From the NCBI RefSeq assembly GCF_004784465.1, contig NZ_SRRU01000003.1:1-64000 (forward strand): a stretch of DNA of 64,000 nt, written 5' to 3'. Positions 1-7,297 of this stretch are shown here, piece after piece. This DNA is from Streptomyces griseoluteus (GTDB lineage: Bacteria > Actinomycetota > Actinomycetes > Streptomycetales > Streptomycetaceae). The translations under genes were made by a program, and so were the position numbers. The notes beneath the pieces were generated by a model, which made no database searches, had not been told where the DNA came from, and saw only the letters and a list, made by a program, of their open reading frames with translations. Position 1 is the first letter of the stretch. Each line of letters opens with the position of its first letter.

Positions 1-133
1 GGATCCACTTGTGCGCGGTGGGCCGCGATATGCCCATCTCGGCCGCCACATGCGCGACGGGACGGCCGGACAGGACGCGTTCGACCAGGATCCGTCTGCC
101 GTGAACGGTCAGCCGGGCATTACGGTGGGACAC
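1..133 (-). CDS. IS481-family transposase, N-terminal fragment (runs off the window)
   Basis: The gene starts with GTG at 133 and continues past base 1. The 44 visible residues begin MSHRNARLTVHGRRILVERV and continue through a helix-turn-helix with the phrase MGISRPTAHKW. This is the typical N-terminal DNA-binding part of IS481/IS3-like integrase-type transposases in actinobacteria. The DDE catalytic core is outside the window, so whether the element is intact is unknown. Confidence 0.65.
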   Translation of the reverse strand, partial: MSHRNARLTVHGRRILVERVLSGRPVAHVAAEMGISRPTAHKWI

Positions 134-233
134 GAAGACCTCCGTGCGGTGCAGTCCTAGACAGCTCCACCACACCGGAGGTCTTCGCCATGATCAAGAC
201 CCAGCCCTGTTAACAACGCCCGTGATCAATACA
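1..233 (-). mobile_element. Right end of an IS481-type insertion sequence, cut by the window edge
   Basis: The segment holds the 5' part of a leftward transposase gene preceded by about 100 bases of untranslated DNA. Read leftward from base 233, the outer end starts TGTATTGATCACGGG, and the TGT...ACA terminus is usual for IS481-family inverted repeats. The sequence just outside is CCTAGG (234-239), which may be the target site. Only one end lies in the window, so the inverted-repeat partner and any target duplication cannot be seen. The family call is from the transposase N-terminus. Confidence 0.6.
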
Positions 234-353
234 CCTAGGAGATGTCCTGTCGCTCAGGGCCCGTGCTCGTCCTCCGTGGCCTCGTCAGAACCCCCGGCGC
301 TCGGCCGCGCGGGCGACCGGCACTTCGTGGGCTCCGCCCGTTGCCGGAACGCG

Positions 354-1982
354 TCAAGAGCCATCCCTGCCTCCCGCCGGACGGTCCCGTGGCCCCGTCA
401 GGAGGCGGTGCTCGGTGGATTCGTAGCGGGCGCGTTCCCGGTCGGCGGTGGACCTGCCGGCGAGGACGGAGGTGAGCCAGCCGGCCAGGAAGCCCGCCGG
501 GATGGAGGCGAGGGCCGGGGTGTTGTAGGGGAACCAGTCGAAGTCGGCCTCGGGGAAGGCGGAGAGCGGTGTGCCGGAGACGAGGGTGGTGCCCGGGGTG
601 AGGGCGAGGACGGTGAGGGAGCCGACGATGAGGGTGGCGAGCAGGCCCGCGCGGGTGTAGCGGCGCCAGAAGAGGGTGTAGAGGAGTGCGGGCGCGATCG
701 CCGAGGCGCCGAGGGTGAAGGAGAGGGTCGCCAGCGGCTGGAGGCTGCGGTGCTGGGCGAGGGCGGCCACCAGGATGACAGGGATGCCGACCAGCAGGGC
801 GCACGAGCGGGCGAGGGCGAGTTCCCGCACCGGGGCCAGCGGGGCGCGGCGGGAGGCCGTCAGGTCATGGGCGAGCGCGTTCGCGCAGGCCAGCGTCATG
901 CTCGCCACGGACGCGAGCAGGGTCAGGAACACGGCGGTGGTGACGGTGGCGAAGAGCAGGCTCTCCGAGCGCGAGAGACCGCTGCCGAACGCGGCCCGGG
1001 CGCCCAGCAGATAGGCCGTCGTGCCGTGCGGATCGGCGCCGGTGATGCGCGCGTGCCCGAGGAGGGCGGTGGCCCCGGTGCAGATCAGGACGAGCATCAG
1101 GATGAACAGGGTGACCGAGGAGACCGCCCAGGACATGGCCCGCCGCACCTGGCGCGGTGTCCCGGCGGTGTACATGCGCATGGTGACGTGCGGCAGACAC
1201 CCGGCGCCCAGCACGATCGCGCACTGGGTGCTCGCCAGGTCGAGCGCGGGATGCGGGCTGCTGGAGTACTGCAGCCCCCAGCGCAGGTACGCGGGCCCGG
1301 CCCCGCTCTCGCGCGCGGCGGTCCGGAACAGCGCCTCGGTGCTCCAGCCGAAGGTGTGCAGGATCAGCCCGCTGACGACGAGCCCGGAGGCGAGCAGCAT
1401 CACCGTCTTGAAGATCTGCACGAGCGCCGTACCCCGCATGCCGCCCAGCGCCGCGTAACTGATCATGAGTATTCCGGCCCCGACCACACAGCCGTTCTTC
1501 GCGGCGGGCTCGGTGAACCCCATGACGTAGGCGAGGAGTTCACCCACCCCCGCGAGCTGGACGATCATCATCGGGACGAGGGCGAGCAGGGTGACCGCGC
1601 AGGCCGCGATACGGACGGACCGGGCGGGATGGCGGTGCCCGAGCACGTCGCCCATGGTGTAACGGCCGGTGTTGTGGAGCGGCTCGGCCAGCAGGAACAT
1701 CAGCAGGAGCAGGGACAGTACGGCGCTGAGCGCGAGGACCACCCCGTCGTACCCGCACAGCGCGACGATGCCGCCGATGGTGAGCACGGTGGCGGCTGAG
1801 ATGTAGTCCCCGGCGATGGCGAGCCCGTTGCGCAGGGGCGAGAGGGATTTGTAGCCGGTGTAGAACTCGGCCAGGTCGTCCGCGTCCGGACCGGTGAGGA
1901 CGCAGAGCAGCAGGGTCAGCGCGACGACGGAGCAGAAGGCGGCCAGGGACCAGGACTGCGCGGGACCGCTGAACTCCGTCAC
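354..1982 (-). CDS. Sodium:solute symporter family permease (ActP-like)
   Basis: The 542-residue protein is almost entirely hydrophobic helices, consistent with the 13-helix sodium:solute symporter family that takes up acetate and other short monocarboxylates. It has family-like stretches such as DYISAATVLTIGG near residue 55 and a cytoplasmic C-terminus rich in Arg. The GTG start at 1982 is chosen because GGAAAGGAGG lies a few bases upstream and because it overlaps the stop of the DUF485 gene (GTGA). A small DUF485 protein translated just before the permease is the arrangement of yjcH-actP. The substrate cannot be read from sequence. Confidence 0.85.
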   Translation of the reverse strand: MTEFSGPAQSWSLAAFCSVVALTLLLCVLTGPDADDLAEFYTGYKSLSPLRNGLAIAGDYISAATVLTIGGIVALCGYDGVVLALSAVLSLLLLMFLLAEPLHNTGRYTMGDVLGHRHPARSVRIAACAVTLLALVPMMIVQLAGVGELLAYVMGFTEPAAKNGCVVGAGILMISYAALGGMRGTALVQIFKTVMLLASGLVVSGLILHTFGWSTEALFRTAARESGAGPAYLRWGLQYSSSPHPALDLASTQCAIVLGAGCLPHVTMRMYTAGTPRQVRRAMSWAVSSVTLFILMLVLICTGATALLGHARITGADPHGTTAYLLGARAAFGSGLSRSESLLFATVTTAVFLTLLASVASMTLACANALAHDLTASRRAPLAPVRELALARSCALLVGIPVILVAALAQHRSLQPLATLSFTLGASAIAPALLYTLFWRRYTRAGLLATLIVGSLTVLALTPGTTLVSGTPLSAFPEADFDWFPYNTPALASIPAGFLAGWLTSVLAGRSTADRERARYESTEHRLLTGPRDRPAGGRDGS

Positions 1983-2374
1983 CGGCCTCCTTTCCGGTGC
2001 ACGGGCGCCGGGTAGGACTGGCGGGCGCGACGGGCCAGCGGGTCGACGAGCCGGTAGGCGGTGGCCTCGTAGAGCAGGACGGCCAGCCAGGTGACGGGGA
2101 TCTGCACGAGGGCCAGGACGAGACCGGTGGGCAGTCCGCCCGGCCCCGGACGGGTCATCAGCCAGGGGGCTTTGACGGTCAGCGTGAGGAAGACGGCGAA
2201 GTAGCCGAGCGCGGTCAGGGACGCCACGCGCCGCTGCCAGCGGTAGGCGCGGCGCAGCATGCGCAGGGTGCGGTGGGGACCGGAGCGAGGGCCCGGCGGC
2301 TCCGTCGCACCATGTCCCGCCGACCAACTGGGTTCGCGGCGATCGGAGGGTAACTCGCAGCTGTCGTAGGACAC
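1979..2374 (-). CDS. DUF485 family small membrane protein
   Basis: This is a 131-residue protein with an Arg-rich cytoplasmic N-terminus and two predicted membrane helices, around residues 55-72 and 85-105. Its layout fits the DUF485 (YjcH-like) family, whose members are encoded directly ahead of ActP/MctC-type monocarboxylate symporters. Here its stop overlaps the GTG of the symporter by 4 bases, so translation is probably coupled. DUF485 proteins are thought to accompany the permease; no enzymatic role is known. The N-terminal 40 residues are low in complexity and the true start could be later. Confidence 0.75.
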   Translation of the reverse strand: MSYDSCELPSDRREPSWSAGHGATEPPGPRSGPHRTLRMLRRAYRWQRRVASLTALGYFAVFLTLTVKAPWLMTRPGPGGLPTGLVLALVQIPVTWLAVLLYEATAYRLVDPLARRARQSYPAPVHRKGGR

Positions 2375-2593
2375 TTCGTGATCTCCTGGCGGGGACCGGG
2401 CCCGGAAAGAAACGGACCGTGCGGGATGACCATGACGCTATGTCGACATGTTCCCTGCCGGGGACCGTTCTAGGCCAGAGGGCACCCCCTGACCATGCCG
2501 CGCCCTCCGCGACCCGTACTTGCCGCACGGCTACCCGGTCCCCGCTCGGCGACTTTGCTTCCGCGGCTGCCCGAAGGGGATGTGCTCCGCGCC

Positions 2594-3247
2594 TCAGCGA
2601 TAGGTGAGCAACTGCCGCCTGTCACCGGTGAAATGGGCGTGCTCGTTGAAGGTCAGCAGGGTGGTGCCGGACGCCCCCACCGCGAGGGTGGTGACGGAGG
2701 CGTTGACGGCCACCCGGTTCAGCGCCACGACTCCCTCATGGGGCAGCGAGAGCAGCGTTCCGCACAGTGCGGCGAGGACGCCGCCCGAGGTGACGACGAC
2801 CGCGTCCCGCCCCCGGCCGAGCGTGGCGGACAGCTCGGCCAGTCCGGCCGTGGCCCGCCCGGCGAACGCGGCCCAGGTCTCTCCGTCGGCGTCGGTCGCG
2901 GCGGGGTCCCGCATCCAGGCCAGCAGGGCGTGGTCGAGCAGGTCCTGCATCGAGGAGGTCCGGCCGGGCTCGGGAGCGTAGCGGGCGATCAGGTCGAGGT
3001 GGTCGTACTCGTTCCAGCGCGCGTCCTGATGGAGCGGGCGCTCGAATCCGGCAGCGTTCGCGAGGAGTTGAGCCGTGTCGCGCTGACGGGTCAGGGTGCC
3101 CGAGACGACGTACGGGTCCCGAAGACCCCGGCGGGCGAGTTCCCGGCCGACGGCGGCCGCCTGGACGCGGCCGGGCTCGGAGAGGACGTCGTAGTCGTCC
3201 GCCTCCGCGGAGGCTTGGCCGTGACGGACGAGGCAGATCAGTGGCAT
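2594..3247 (-). CDS. Histidine phosphatase family protein (phosphoglycerate-mutase fold)
   Basis: The 217-residue protein begins MPLICLVRHGQAS, where R8-H9-G10 is the phospho-accepting motif of the histidine phosphatase superfamily. Length and overall pattern fit branch-1 acid phosphatases or cofactor-dependent mutase-like enzymes. One oddity is the second active-site region. It reads VVVTSGGVLAA, where most members have a His before GG, so the usual second catalytic His appears to be Ser. It follows the TetR gene at 3279-3878 by 31 bases on the same strand and is probably co-transcribed with it. The substrate is unknown. Confidence 0.8.
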   Translation of the reverse strand: MPLICLVRHGQASAEADDYDVLSEPGRVQAAAVGRELARRGLRDPYVVSGTLTRQRDTAQLLANAAGFERPLHQDARWNEYDHLDLIARYAPEPGRTSSMQDLLDHALLAWMRDPAATDADGETWAAFAGRATAGLAELSATLGRGRDAVVVTSGGVLAALCGTLLSLPHEGVVALNRVAVNASVTTLAVGASGTTLLTFNEHAHFTGDRRQLLTYR

Positions 3248-3278
3248 GGCGGAACTCCCGCTCCCCTTCTGTCGATTC

Positions 3279-3878
3279 TCAGGTGCTTCGCGGAGTGAAC
3301 CGCTCCGTCACCTGCTCCAGCGCGCTCACGAGCAGGTCGACCAGGTCGGCAGTAGTGACGACCTCATCGCCGGCGCCGATGGCCATCTCCTCCGCCATGG
3401 CCAGCCAGCCCCGGACGGCGAGCCGGTGCAGCGGCGCCGGGGCGTGGACCCCCGCCGCGTCCAGCACCCGGTCGGTCAGGACGCGGCGGTTGTCCTCGAA
3501 GACCTCCAGCACACGCTCGTCACCGCCGGCGGCGGCCCGCACCACGGCCACGTAGTTGTCCCTGCGCCGCCGCACGAAGGACACGAAGCCGTCGACGATC
3601 CCGCGCACCCGCTCCCCCGCCGTGCCTTCTTCCGGGGCCCTGGCGTGCAGCAGCAGCCGGTCCCCGGCGGCCCGCACGACGGCCACGTAGTAGTCCCGCT
3701 TGGTCGGGAAGTAGTGGAAGAGCAGCCCGCGGGAGATGCCCGCCTCGGCGGCCACCTCGTCGATGGACATCTCGTGGATGGGGCGGGTGGTGAGCAGACG
3801 CAGCCCGATCCCGATGAGCTGCGCCCGGCGCTCTTCCGGCTTCAGCCGGACACGGGCCGGTGCGGACGGGACGGTCAT
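3279..3878 (-). CDS. TetR family transcriptional regulator
   Basis: This 199-residue protein has an N-terminal TetR helix-turn-helix (about residues 14-60, with EAGISRGLLFHYFPTKRDYY) and a helical ligand-binding domain. The ATG at 3878 gives a normal family length; an in-frame upstream start would lie inside the palindrome at 3895-3915. That palindrome sits about 17 bases upstream of the start, as expected for autoregulation. The histidine phosphatase gene follows and is the likely co-regulated partner. Ligand unknown. Confidence 0.85.
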   Translation of the reverse strand: MTVPSAPARVRLKPEERRAQLIGIGLRLLTTRPIHEMSIDEVAAEAGISRGLLFHYFPTKRDYYVAVVRAAGDRLLLHARAPEEGTAGERVRGIVDGFVSFVRRRRDNYVAVVRAAAGGDERVLEVFEDNRRVLTDRVLDAAGVHAPAPLHRLAVRGWLAMAEEMAIGAGDEVVTTADLVDLLVSALEQVTERFTPRST

Positions 3879-3894
3879 GGGCGCCGACCCTAGC

Positions 3895-3915
3895 TTGTTG
3901 AGCATTGCTCGACAA
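3895..3915. promoter_or_regulatory. Palindromic operator upstream of the TetR gene
   Basis: Two 10-base arms, TTGTTGAGCA and TGCTCGACAA, flank a single T and are reverse complements at 9 of 10 positions. The element lies directly in front of the tetR start at 3878 and has the size of a TetR dimer site. It differs from the ATTCGA-type palindromes found around the neighbouring catabolic genes, so the two TetR proteins probably recognise different sites. Confidence 0.6.
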
Positions 3916-3963
3916 GGCTCGATGCCTCCGGCCTCTTGACGGCAGGTGACCCGGCCAATAAAA

Positions 3964-3982
3964 CTGAAACACGATTCGAGAT
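3964..3982. promoter_or_regulatory. Possible degenerate copy of the ATTCGA-type TetR operator
   Basis: The stretch contains GAAACACGATTCGAG, which keeps the right half-site (ATTCGAG) and the spacing of the perfect palindrome at 4821-4843, while the left half is degraded. It precedes the truncated reading frame at 4067-4123, so it may be the relic of another promoter of the same regulon. Confidence 0.35.
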
Positions 3983-4066
3983 CGGATCTGTTCGCCGCAA
4001 CAGAACGGAGCAAGCAGTGGCTCACTGTTTTGACGTCGACACCCGCGGACCCCTCGGAGGTGCCGC

Positions 4067-4123
4067 ATGACGGCGCGGAAGGTGGTGTTCGAGCGGGTCG
4101 CGTGGGGCGACCCGCTGCGCTGA
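4067..4123 (+). pseudogene. Eighteen-codon gene-start remnant
   Basis: A good ribosome site (GGAGG six bases before ATG) leads into MTARKVVFERVAWGDPLR followed by a stop. The phrase FERVAWGDPLR resembles the opening of GNAT-type acetyltransferases, but too little is left for a firm call. An operator-like half-site lies about 90 bases upstream. The neighbouring tetR gene converges on it with only 8 bases between, as if a deletion removed the rest of a third regulon gene. A genuine short peptide cannot be excluded. Confidence 0.3.
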
Positions 4124-4131
4124 CAGCCGGG

Positions 4132-4758
4132 CTACGCCTCTGCGGGGGCGTAGGTCCGGAAGTACGCGGTGAGCATGCGGCGCCCCTCGTCGATCGTCAC
4201 GTCGTCGCCGTCCGGGGAGCGCCGGAACGCGATGTCGAAGAACCGGTTGGCGACCTCGAAGGCGATCTGCGCGACATGGCGCGGGGTGTCGGCCGCGATG
4301 AGGTTCCGCTCGAACAGGAGGAGCCAGAGCCGCTCCGCCTGGGCCTCGTCGAAGCCGCGGACCAGTGCGTCCAGCGTCTCGTTGCGCCCCGCGAACCACA
4401 GCTCGGTGCAGCTCCGGTGGCCGCGAAAGTAGTCGAGTACGGCGTCGACGAGGGCGTCCGCGATGCCTTCGAGCGTGGACGGCCCGGGGTCTTCCAGCAC
4501 ACCGTTCACAATGGCGTCGAGCTGCTGGACGTGGTGCTGGAGCAGCTCGGCGTCGACCTGATGCCGGTCCGGGAAGTAGTGGTACATCGACGCGGTCGGA
4601 ATACCCGCCCGCTCCCCGATGGCCTTGAGCGTGGCCGCCTCGTACCCCTGCTCCGCGAGCAGCGCCTCCGCCGCGTCGAGAATGGCACGCCTGCGCTCCA
4701 CACCGCGCCGCTGGACGACGGGGGGCCGGGTGGAAGTCGTCGAATCCTTGTCGAACAC
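4132..4758 (-). CDS. TetR family regulator, probable repressor of the monooxygenase regulon
   Basis: The 208-residue protein has a TetR DNA-binding domain at about residues 20-65 (GIPTASMYHYFPDRHQVDAELL) followed by an all-helical ligand domain. It is divergent from the monooxygenase operon starting at 4867. The GTG start at 4758 has no Shine-Dalgarno sequence in front. A TATGAT hexamer lies eight bases upstream, so the transcript may be leaderless. The start codon itself lies within an operator-like sequence related to the perfect palindrome at 4821-4843. This suggests the protein represses both itself and the divergent operon. The inducer is probably a substrate of that pathway (inference). 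Confidence 0.87.
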   Translation of the reverse strand: MFDKDSTTSTRPPVVQRRGVERRRAILDAAEALLAEQGYEAATLKAIGERAGIPTASMYHYFPDRHQVDAELLQHHVQQLDAIVNGVLEDPGPSTLEGIADALVDAVLDYFRGHRSCTELWFAGRNETLDALVRGFDEAQAERLWLLLFERNLIAADTPRHVAQIAFEVANRFFDIAFRRSPDGDDVTIDEGRRMLTAYFRTYAPAEA

Positions 4759-4772
4759 GATTCGGGATCATA
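4751..4772 (-). promoter_or_regulatory. Leaderless promoter -10 box and overlapping operator for tetR
   Basis: On the minus strand TATGAT (4772-4767) lies eight bases before the G of the GTG start codon, the spacing expected of actinobacterial leaderless transcripts. The bases TCGAACACGATTCGGG (4751-4766) align base for base with the perfect operator at 4821-4843 (TCGAAT, 3 bases, ATTCGAG), with three changes. The regulator would therefore bind across its own transcription and translation start. Confidence 0.5.
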
Positions 4773-4797
4773 TCAGCGGAGTCTGTGGCGGTTGAGG

Positions 4798-4843
4798 TTG
4801 ACAGCCCATGGACGACTCGTAAACTCGAATACAATTCGAGTTT
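4798..4843 (+). promoter_or_regulatory. Promoter and perfect TetR-type operator of the monooxygenase operon
   Basis: TTGACA (4798-4803) and TAAACT (4820-4825) are separated by 16 bases and form a good vegetative promoter. A perfect palindrome begins inside the -10 box: 10-base arms AAACTCGAAT (4821-4830) and ATTCGAGTTT (4834-4843) around ACA. Occupation would block RNA polymerase directly. Related sites lie at 4751, 9021 and 11401. Confidence 0.7.
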
Positions 4844-4866
4844 CAGTACCGCGGCGAGGAGACAGC

Positions 4867-6360
4867 ATGACCGAGAAGACCCACAGCTCGCCGCCGGCCG
4901 CCGACGTCGATGTGCTGATCGTCGGCGCCGGGATCTCCGGTATCGGTGCGGCCGGCCATCTGGCGTCCCGGCGTCCGGGCACGAGGTTCACGATCCTGGA
5001 GGCGCGGGAGTCGATCGGCGGCACCTGGGACCTGTTCCGGTACCCCGGCATCCGGTCGGACTCGGACATGTCGACCTTCGGGTACGGCTTCAAACCGTGG
5101 ACCCACCGCAAGGCCATCGCCGACGGCCACCTCATCCTGGACTACCTCCAGCAGACCGTCGCCGACAAGCGGCTCGCCCGGCACATCCGGTTCGGGCACC
5201 GGGTGACCGGCGCGGAGTTCTCCACGGCCGAGCGGCGCTGGACGGTCACCGCCGAACGGACGGACACCGGGGAGCATGCGACGTTCACCGCCCGCTTCCT
5301 GCTCCTGGGCACCGGCTACTACGACCACGGGGCGGGGTTCACCCCGAAGTTCGCCGGGGTCGAGGACTTCCGCGGCCGCGTGGTCCACCCGCAGCACTGG
5401 CCCGAGGATCTCGACTACACCGGCAAGCAGGTGCTGGTGATCGGCAGCGGCGCCACGGCGGTCACGCTGATCCCGGCGATGGCGGGACGGGCGGGGCACG
5501 TGACGATGCTCCAGCGGTCTCCCGGGTACATCTTCTCGCTGCCGTCCGAGGACGTGGTCGCCGGTGTGCTGCGCAAGGTGCTCGGCCCGCGGCGGGCGCA
5601 CAAGCTCGTCCGGCGCAAGAACATCTGGCTGACCCGGAGCATGTACAAGCTGTGCAGGCGGGCCCCGAAGCCGGCCCGCCGGCTGCTCATCGCCCGGGTA
5701 CGGCGGGAACTCCCCCGCCACTTCGACGTCGACACGCACTTCACCCCCAGCTACGCACCCTGGGACCAGCGGCTCTGCGTGGTGCCCGACGGCGACCTGT
5801 TCAAGGCGCTGTCGAGCGGCCGGGCCTCGGTCGTCACCGACCGGATCGCACGGTTCACCGAGGCGGGCATCCTGCTGGAGTCGGGCCGGGAACTGACCGC
5901 CGACATCATCGTCACCGCGACCGGGCTCAACATGTCGCCCTTCGGCAAGGTGCGGCTCCGGGTGGACGGGCTCCCGGTCGACCTGTCCGACACCACCGCC
6001 TACAAGGCGATGATGCTGTCCGGCGTCCCCAACCTGGTCTTCGCCCTCGGCTACACCAACCTCTCCTGGACCCTCAAGGTGGACCTGGTCTGGGAGCACT
6101 TCTGCCGCCTGCTCGACCACATGGACTCCCACGGCTACGACACCGTGACGCCCGTGCTGCACGACCCGGCGATGAAGCGCGTCCCGTTCATGAACCTCTC
6201 CGCCGGTTACGTCGAGCGCGGGATCGGGGCCTTCCCCAGGGCCGGGACGCGCGGCCCGTGGACGGTGGAGATGGCGTACGAGAAGGACGTGGAGCGGCTG
6301 CGCGACGGGCCGGTGGCGGACGCGGCCCTGCACTTCACCGGGGCGAGGCGCGGCCGGTGA
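4867..6360 (+). CDS. Flavin-containing monooxygenase, Baeyer-Villiger type
   Basis: The 497-residue protein carries the FAD-binding GAGISG motif at residues 20-25 and a second nucleotide-binding motif (VIGSGATA) near 190 for NADPH. Residues 168-180 read FRGRVVHPQHWPE, which fits the Baeyer-Villiger fingerprint FxGxxxHxxxWP. Such enzymes insert oxygen next to a ketone to make an ester or lactone, or oxygenate N or S atoms. The ATG at 4867 follows GAGGAG. Its stop overlaps the GTG of the downstream hydrolase by 4 bases, a logical partner that could open the ester. The substrate is unknown. Confidence 0.9.
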   Translation: MTEKTHSSPPAADVDVLIVGAGISGIGAAGHLASRRPGTRFTILEARESIGGTWDLFRYPGIRSDSDMSTFGYGFKPWTHRKAIADGHLILDYLQQTVADKRLARHIRFGHRVTGAEFSTAERRWTVTAERTDTGEHATFTARFLLLGTGYYDHGAGFTPKFAGVEDFRGRVVHPQHWPEDLDYTGKQVLVIGSGATAVTLIPAMAGRAGHVTMLQRSPGYIFSLPSEDVVAGVLRKVLGPRRAHKLVRRKNIWLTRSMYKLCRRAPKPARRLLIARVRRELPRHFDVDTHFTPSYAPWDQRLCVVPDGDLFKALSSGRASVVTDRIARFTEAGILLESGRELTADIIVTATGLNMSPFGKVRLRVDGLPVDLSDTTAYKAMMLSGVPNLVFALGYTNLSWTLKVDLVWEHFCRLLDHMDSHGYDTVTPVLHDPAMKRVPFMNLSAGYVERGIGAFPRAGTRGPWTVEMAYEKDVERLRDGPVADAALHFTGARRGR

Positions 6361-7297
6361 GCCGCCAGGTCACCTTCCCCAGCCACGGCGTCACCTGCGG
6401 CGCCACGCACCTCCCGGCCAGGAGCGACGCCCTGACCGGCCCCGCCGGGCGCCCGTGCGTGGTCATGGCCCACGGCTTCGGCGGCACCCGCGACAGCGGC
6501 CTGACGGGGTGCGCGGAGGGCTTCACCGACGCCGGGATGGACGTGTTCCTGTTCGACTACCGGGGCTTCGGCGACGCCGGCGGCACGCCCCGGCAGGACG
6601 TGTCGGTACGACGGCAGCGGCAGGACTACCACGCCGCCCTCGCCGCCGGCACCTGCCCGGTGTCGACCCGGACCGGATCGCCCTGTGGGGCACGTCGTAC
6701 GCGGGCGGCCATGTCGTCGCCGTCGCCGCCCAGGACGGCCGCGTCGCTGCGGCGGTCGCGCTGACGCCCGCCACGGACGGGCTCGCCACGCTGGCGCACG
6801 TCGTCCGGCTCGCCGGGGCGGGCCGGCTGCTGGAGCTGGTCGGGCACGGCCTGCGCGACGCGGCGCGGTCCCTCACCGGGCGGCGGCCGCACCATCTGCC
6901 CGTCGTCGGGCCGCCAGGCGCTACGGCGATGATGACCACCCCGGACATCGAGCGGATCAGCGCCGTCATGGCCGGTCCGACCTGGCGCAACGAGGTCTGC
7001 GCCCGCGCCGCGCTGAAGGTCGGCGCCAACCGGCCGGTCGTCCACGCCGGGCGGCTGGCCTGCCCGGTGCTGTTCCAGGTCGGCCTGCACGACCGGATCG
7101 CCCCGCCCGGCGCCGCCCGCCGCACCGCCCGCCGGGCGGGTCCGCGGGCACGGCTGGCCGAGTACCCCCTGGACCATTTCGACGTCTACGACGGACCCTG
7201 GCAGGAACGCGCGCTGGCAGATCAACTCGGCTTCCTCGCCCGCGTCCTCGGTTCGTCCTCTGCACAACTCCCCTTTCCGCAGAAGGAGATGCAATGA
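6357..7297 (+). pseudogene. Alpha/beta hydrolase, one-base frameshift
   Basis: The first frame reads VMAHGFGGTRDSGLT... FDYRGFGDAGG, and the second continues DPDRIALWGTSYAGGHV with the nucleophile elbow GTSYAG and, near the end, LDHFDVYDG with the probable catalytic His. The frames join near 6647, where adding one C gives the natural sequence AARHLPGVDPDRI. The coding length of 941 is one short of a multiple of three. With that base restored the protein would be about 313 residues, normal for this hydrolase family. It overlaps its neighbours by 4 bases on both sides, so the operon is intact. Either the gene is freshly broken or the base was lost in sequencing. Confidence 0.75.

Noticed and set aside
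144..1799. A 551-codon plus-strand frame at the left end
   Set aside because: It is antisense to the symporter, with Gly/Arg/Glu-rich low-complexity translation and no family features.
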